A stretch of 64,000 nt of DNA, taken from contig CM021317.1 of the NCBI GenBank assembly GCA_010645155.1, forward strand, positions 11,597,636-11,661,635, given 5' to 3'. Shown here piece after piece: positions 60,662 to 64,000 of this stretch. The stretch is from Tigriopus japonicus (Eukaryota > Arthropoda > Copepoda > Harpacticoida > Harpacticidae). Within the stretch, counting starts at the first letter, position 1. Every line of letters begins with the position of its first letter. The position numbers and the translations under genes are program-made. The notes beneath the pieces were generated by a model that worked only from the letters and a program-made list of their open reading frames with translations, did no database searches and was not told the origin of the DNA.

Positions 60662-61981
60662 CCACACACGCATTGGATGTGGTATGAACGCACTGACAAG
60701 ACAAGAAGCCAAGCTGAGTGCCAAGTGATCGACTAGCTTCTCCATAGGGGAGCAGATCATGTGATCTTCCTTCATCTTGGAAGTTGCCGATAACGACAAT
60801 TCACATGACCAAGACACAGAGAGGCCATTCAAGGTTGACAGACGCTGGATAAGGGGTCAAAGTGCTTCCTACTAACTCGGACCCAATGTTTGTCCGTGAG
60901 TGTGCCCATACCGGTACACACTACTGCATGCTGAAATGCTCCTTCGTTCGTACAATGCTAAAGGATGTCATGGCAGGGCTCTTTCTGAGGGTTCGCAATT
61001 GAGTGACTTTTGGGTGGTCATGAACAACTCACCATCATGATATTGCTTCGTCTTGAGAATTGCACAGGTAGCCCAAGCGTTCAATCGCGCTCACCATCGT
61101 GGCCGAAGCATGGATCAGTGGATGGAAGGGACCTCTCTTACTTACCAACTCGCCATTGAGACCATTGGAACCCTTATTGTACAATAATGTAGTATATATG
61201 AAATGAAGAAGCCACTCTTGGTGTGAAAGAGGGGTGAAGAGGCTTCCCAAATACGACGTTTAAGTCTGGCCGGGTCATTAACGGGTCGAAGAGGAGCCTG
61301 AGAAACTCTAATGGTTCTGTTGTTCACATTCTGTTCGGTTTGACTTTTGGGTGGTGGACCCTAGGGTCAAGCAATTAGAGTCTGAACTAATAAATGTAGA
61401 TGGTTCATGCAATGAGCGTGTAAACTATCAATGAGAAAAGGGCTTTTCTGATTTTTCTTATTAAATGTTTCATATTCAAGGCATTTCAGTTTTCCATTCC
61501 TTATACATTAGAACAGGCTGATTGCTTCCAAAACTGACCTAGAGTGTCTGACTTGAGTTTGTCAATATTTCATTTCTTTTCTGCATTGGATATTTCAAAG
61601 GAAAAAAACTGGGAGGCTCTACGCAGTTCGGTTGTCGCATGGGTTGGAGATTTGAATTTAGTCTTAGACTTACACTTCTTTTTACACTCTTGCTTGGACT
61701 CACAAATTACTCATATACATTGATCTCCGGTTTCCAGAAATTTGCATGCCATGGTGGCCCTCTTTTAGTCAAATGACTTTCTCCCTCTCCAAATAGTTCT
61801 CGGAATCTTGAAATATCATTAGGAGACTATTGAAGAGAATACTCAAATTTACTTGGAATAACTAACAATTTCTGAGCACGGTCGGGTTAAGTCTTTTGGT
61901 AGCCTTAAGCAAATAAATAAGACTCATAATGCCATCTTTTGATTGGAAAAGGAGTGGGTCTTTTATATTATCAACATTTAG

Positions 61982-62011
61982 TATCACAGTCATGAGTAAC
62001 GATTGGAAGAC
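61982..62011 (-). promoter_or_regulatory. GY-box and K-box in 3' UTR of bHLH gene 3
   Basis: On the mRNA strand: GTCTTCCA (62011-62004), an 8-mer match to the miR-7 seed, then CTGTGATA (61989-61982), an 8-mer match to the miR-2 family seed. They lie 61-90 nt after the stop. The spacing of 14 bp resembles gene 2, where the order is reversed. Confidence 0.7.
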
Positions 62012-62071
62012 TCCATGAGATCATTTTGTCAAGTTCGGAAGATTTGGTTGAAGAAAGCTATGTATATGCAG

Positions 62072-62713
62072 TTAGAACGGCCTCCAAACTGGTTCAGCGG
62101 TGGCAGCAGGCTTGGGCGAAGGAGCTCCAACAGAGATGGGAGATGGGATCGAGTCTCGGCCCGAGGTGTAGCCTCCATCGGAGGAAGGAGAAAGGGGTAG
62201 TTCTTGCTTGAGTTCGGCCTTTGGTACAGAAGCGATGTTAACCGACAGAGGTGAAGTGGCGGGTGGAGGAGCAACCTTGGAGCTCTCCATGGAGTTCATA
62301 CTCGCTCCTAAATGGGTCATGATGGAGGTTCCCAAGTGGATGTTCACTCCAGGTACTGAAGCCAAAAAGCGGCTGACCTCGTTGGCACAAGATGTGTATC
62401 CAGCTCGGAACCGGTCCATGTCCAAAGCAGGATTGGCTTGAAGCATTTGTTGGCGCTTGAGCTTTTGAAGGTGCTGGACGGTGAGTTCCAAAACGTCGGC
62501 TTTCTCCAGTTTTGTGATCGACTCGCCTTCAGCTTGAAGAGCAAACACCATGAGGTCCTTGAGGTCATCCAGGCACTTGTTGATTCGGGCACGACGTTTT
62601 CGCTCCAAGAGGGGCTTCATGACCTTGCGATATTGGTGAGTACGAGACATGGGAGTCTCTTGGTCCACTTGTTGGGACAAGTTGAGAACATTGTATTGAC
62701 TCAGAGAAGACAT
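62072..62713 (-). CDS. E(spl): Enhancer-of-split-type bHLH-Orange repressor, gene 3 (WRPF tail)
   Basis: A 213-residue intronless protein from ATG 62713. [20 protein letters not shown] leads into the bHLH (about 26-85). The Orange domain is at about 101-135 (FRAGYTSCANEVSRFL). The C-terminal half is Pro/Ser-rich with SDGGYTSGRDS (178-188), shared with gene 1, and ends VWRPF. The WRPF tail and the shared block show that genes 1 and 3 are the closer pair of paralogs, though 43 kb apart with two other genes between. Expected to be a Groucho-dependent nuclear repressor downstream of Notch; whether WRPF recruits Groucho as well as WRPW is open. A CSL site with a degenerate partner is 384 bp upstream. 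Confidence 0.96.
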   Translation of the reverse strand: MSSLSQYNVLNLSQQVDQETPMSRTHQYRKVMKPLLERKRRARINKCLDDLKDLMVFALQAEGESITKLEKADVLELTVQHLQKLKRQQMLQANPALDMDRFRAGYTSCANEVSRFLASVPGVNIHLGTSIMTHLGASMNSMESSKVAPPPATSPLSVNIASVPKAELKQELPLSPSSDGGYTSGRDSIPSPISVGAPSPKPAATAEPVWRPF

Positions 62714-63096
62714 GATGAGACACGAGTGAATTTCGACGATGCTTTCGCTTCGAACGTCTAGATATGAATGGATATTTCGGCGAGGTCTTACTCGAACTTT
62801 AACTCACCCTGCGCCGAGGAGCGTGCGATTCGCTCGAGCCTTCCGACCTCGTCGCTCGCTCGCTCGCTCGCTTGGTCGCTTTTCTGGCGCACGATTCTCG
62901 TTCGCGTTCTCCCAGGCAACACGCCCTTCGCTCTCGCTCGAGTCTTTCTCGGTGCTCACAACACCAGAAGGAGAAAGAGAGTTGGATTGGACAAGGGCTT
63001 GAAAAAGTGAGCTCATGCTCATGGCGAGTGTCATCTCGGGAGTTCGGCTATGATTGCAGGTTTCGGATTAGAAACAAGGCTAGCGAGCTTTTGAAG

Positions 63097-63128
63097 CGTG
63101 GGAATCGATTCACCTCCAAGATCGCACT
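63097..63128. promoter_or_regulatory. CSL site with degenerate paired partner, upstream of bHLH gene 3
   Basis: CGTGGGAA (63097-63104), perfect, then 16 bp, then ATCGCACT (63121-63128), which keeps only the TCnCAC core (5 of 8 positions). A CAGGTG E-box lies further out at 63185-63190. The first half-site is convincing; the pairing is weaker than at genes 1 and the Bearded-like gene. Confidence 0.45.
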
Positions 63129-63190
63129 CTCCCGTGAAAAAGCATCTTCTCATTTACCTCCTGAAGATATGGCGGCGAACCGCCCAGGTG

Positions 63191-64000
63191 TGACACACAC
63201 TAAGCCATACCCTAGCCCCTAATTTCTTTCACCCTTTCAATGGGGATGACAAAATTATGAGGTGGTCTTTTTCCTTCAATAATCAAACGGACGATAATTC
63301 TAAGGAAAATCGAGTCAATGAACTGGTCTTAGTTGTGACCCGCACACTTTTTCATACACACTGAATTGTGGCGTATACGTAAATTCGTAGATTTGGAAAA
63401 AGTTCTTTGGGCTCACGATTCCCCACGAGAACCAGATGAAGTGCCGTAATTTTCTTGTCTCGAAACTTGTTTGGACATTTCATGAGGAGCTGTAAATGGG
63501 TTGAGAATGACAGTGCAGGTTTTACCCGCTCGGCTTTTTTAGGGAACCTTCATCCAGTCTACGTACATACACACACAGTAGCTCATCGTTGTTGGGATGG
63601 ATGGAACAATTGGACTCAAAATGACATCACACAAAGAAATTAGCCTTGCTTCTCAGTATCAGACTATCAGACTCGTACCCCGCTCAAAAAACTGAACTTA
63701 CATAATCATGTCATTTTGTTCGTCCGCCGGACTTGCCTCCAAGGTGGCAAAGGAAACATGTTTTATCTTCAAATTACACCCAGGTTTCCAAGCATCGTCG
63801 TGACTTTGTCTGATTGGAACACCACTCGCTGCTACCCTCTATGCACCACTCGAAATTCCCTTCTCAAACAAAGCATAAAAAACACACTCACTCACTCATA
63901 CACATTGTTGAACTCGTCTTCTTGATTCTCCGTCGTCTTTTTTGGAAGGAACAGGGTGATTTGTTGTGCATACAAGTTCATTGGAGAGCTAACGTGCTAA
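63191..64000. other. Window end, no gene recognised
   Basis: The last 0.8 kb shows no supportable gene. The cluster may continue to the right. Confidence 0.4.

Larger units (their letters stand above)
51918..61981. other. 10 kb non-coding interval between convergent bHLH genes 2 and 3
   Basis: No supportable gene. It contains a single CSL-consensus TGTGGGAA at 52044-52051 and microsatellites at 55367-55420, 57742-57764, 57889-57904 and 60641-60661. Open frames up to 150 codons (59104-59556, non-ATG start) lack domains. It may be the regulatory territory of the cluster. Confidence 0.4.

Noticed and set aside
63133..63140. CGTGAAAA near the gene 3 CSL site
   Set aside because: It departs from YGTGDGAA at a core G, so it is not counted as a CSL site.

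Overview
This 64 kb window is animal nuclear DNA, almost certainly from an arthropod. The intron-containing genes have short introns (about 60-75 nt, one of 294 nt), the proteins are metazoan, and there is a cluster of Enhancer-of-split-type bHLH-Orange genes. A crustacean, perhaps a harpacticoid copepod, is my best guess; this is inferred from general character and no species marker is present.

Left end (1-7.6 kb) is gene-dense. It holds the 3' part of Mettl3 (m6A mRNA methyltransferase, + strand), an intronless LYSMD3/4-like LysM membrane protein (+), a five-exon SRP receptor beta subunit (+), and, convergent with it, a five-exon double-CLIP serine protease homolog (-) whose catalytic Ser is replaced by Gly.

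7.6-18.2 kb is gene-poor and carries mobile elements. One is a 1,275 bp foldback element with ~590 bp inverted arms and a hAT-like 8 bp target duplication (11,254-12,528). Another is an AT-rich element with (G)GTGCAGATTT termini at 15,101-17,021, interrupted by a second 1.27 kb element flanked by a perfect 10 bp duplication. A relative of the outer element lies at 46,697-47,361.

18.2-64 kb reads as an Enhancer of split complex. It has three intronless bHLH-Orange repressor genes: 18,422-19,126 (-), 50,742-51,620 (+) and 62,072-62,713 (-), ending in WRPF, WRPW and WRPF. Between them, at 42,384-43,046 (-), is a single-exon gene with Bearded-family-like traits: a basic segment, an NxxNExLE Neuralized-binding-type motif, then KTxxGxF. 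All four genes carry an exact K-box 8-mer CTGTGATA (miR-2 family type) within about 190 nt downstream of the stop, and three also carry GTCTTCC (GY-box, miR-7 type). Three of the four have upstream head-to-head Su(H)/CSL half-sites spaced by exactly 16 bp; two of those pairs are good and one is weak. The fourth gene has a single perfect CSL site about 100 bp upstream. The arrangement matches the Notch-responsive logic known from insect E(spl) complexes: Su(H)-driven transcription, bHLH repressors recruiting Groucho, Bearded-type proteins acting on Neuralized/Delta, and microRNA damping. Much of the remaining tens of kilobases is non-coding, with microsatellites, recurrent TACGTACGTA palindromes, a few doubtful small genes and one 195 bp assembly gap at 39,469-39,663.
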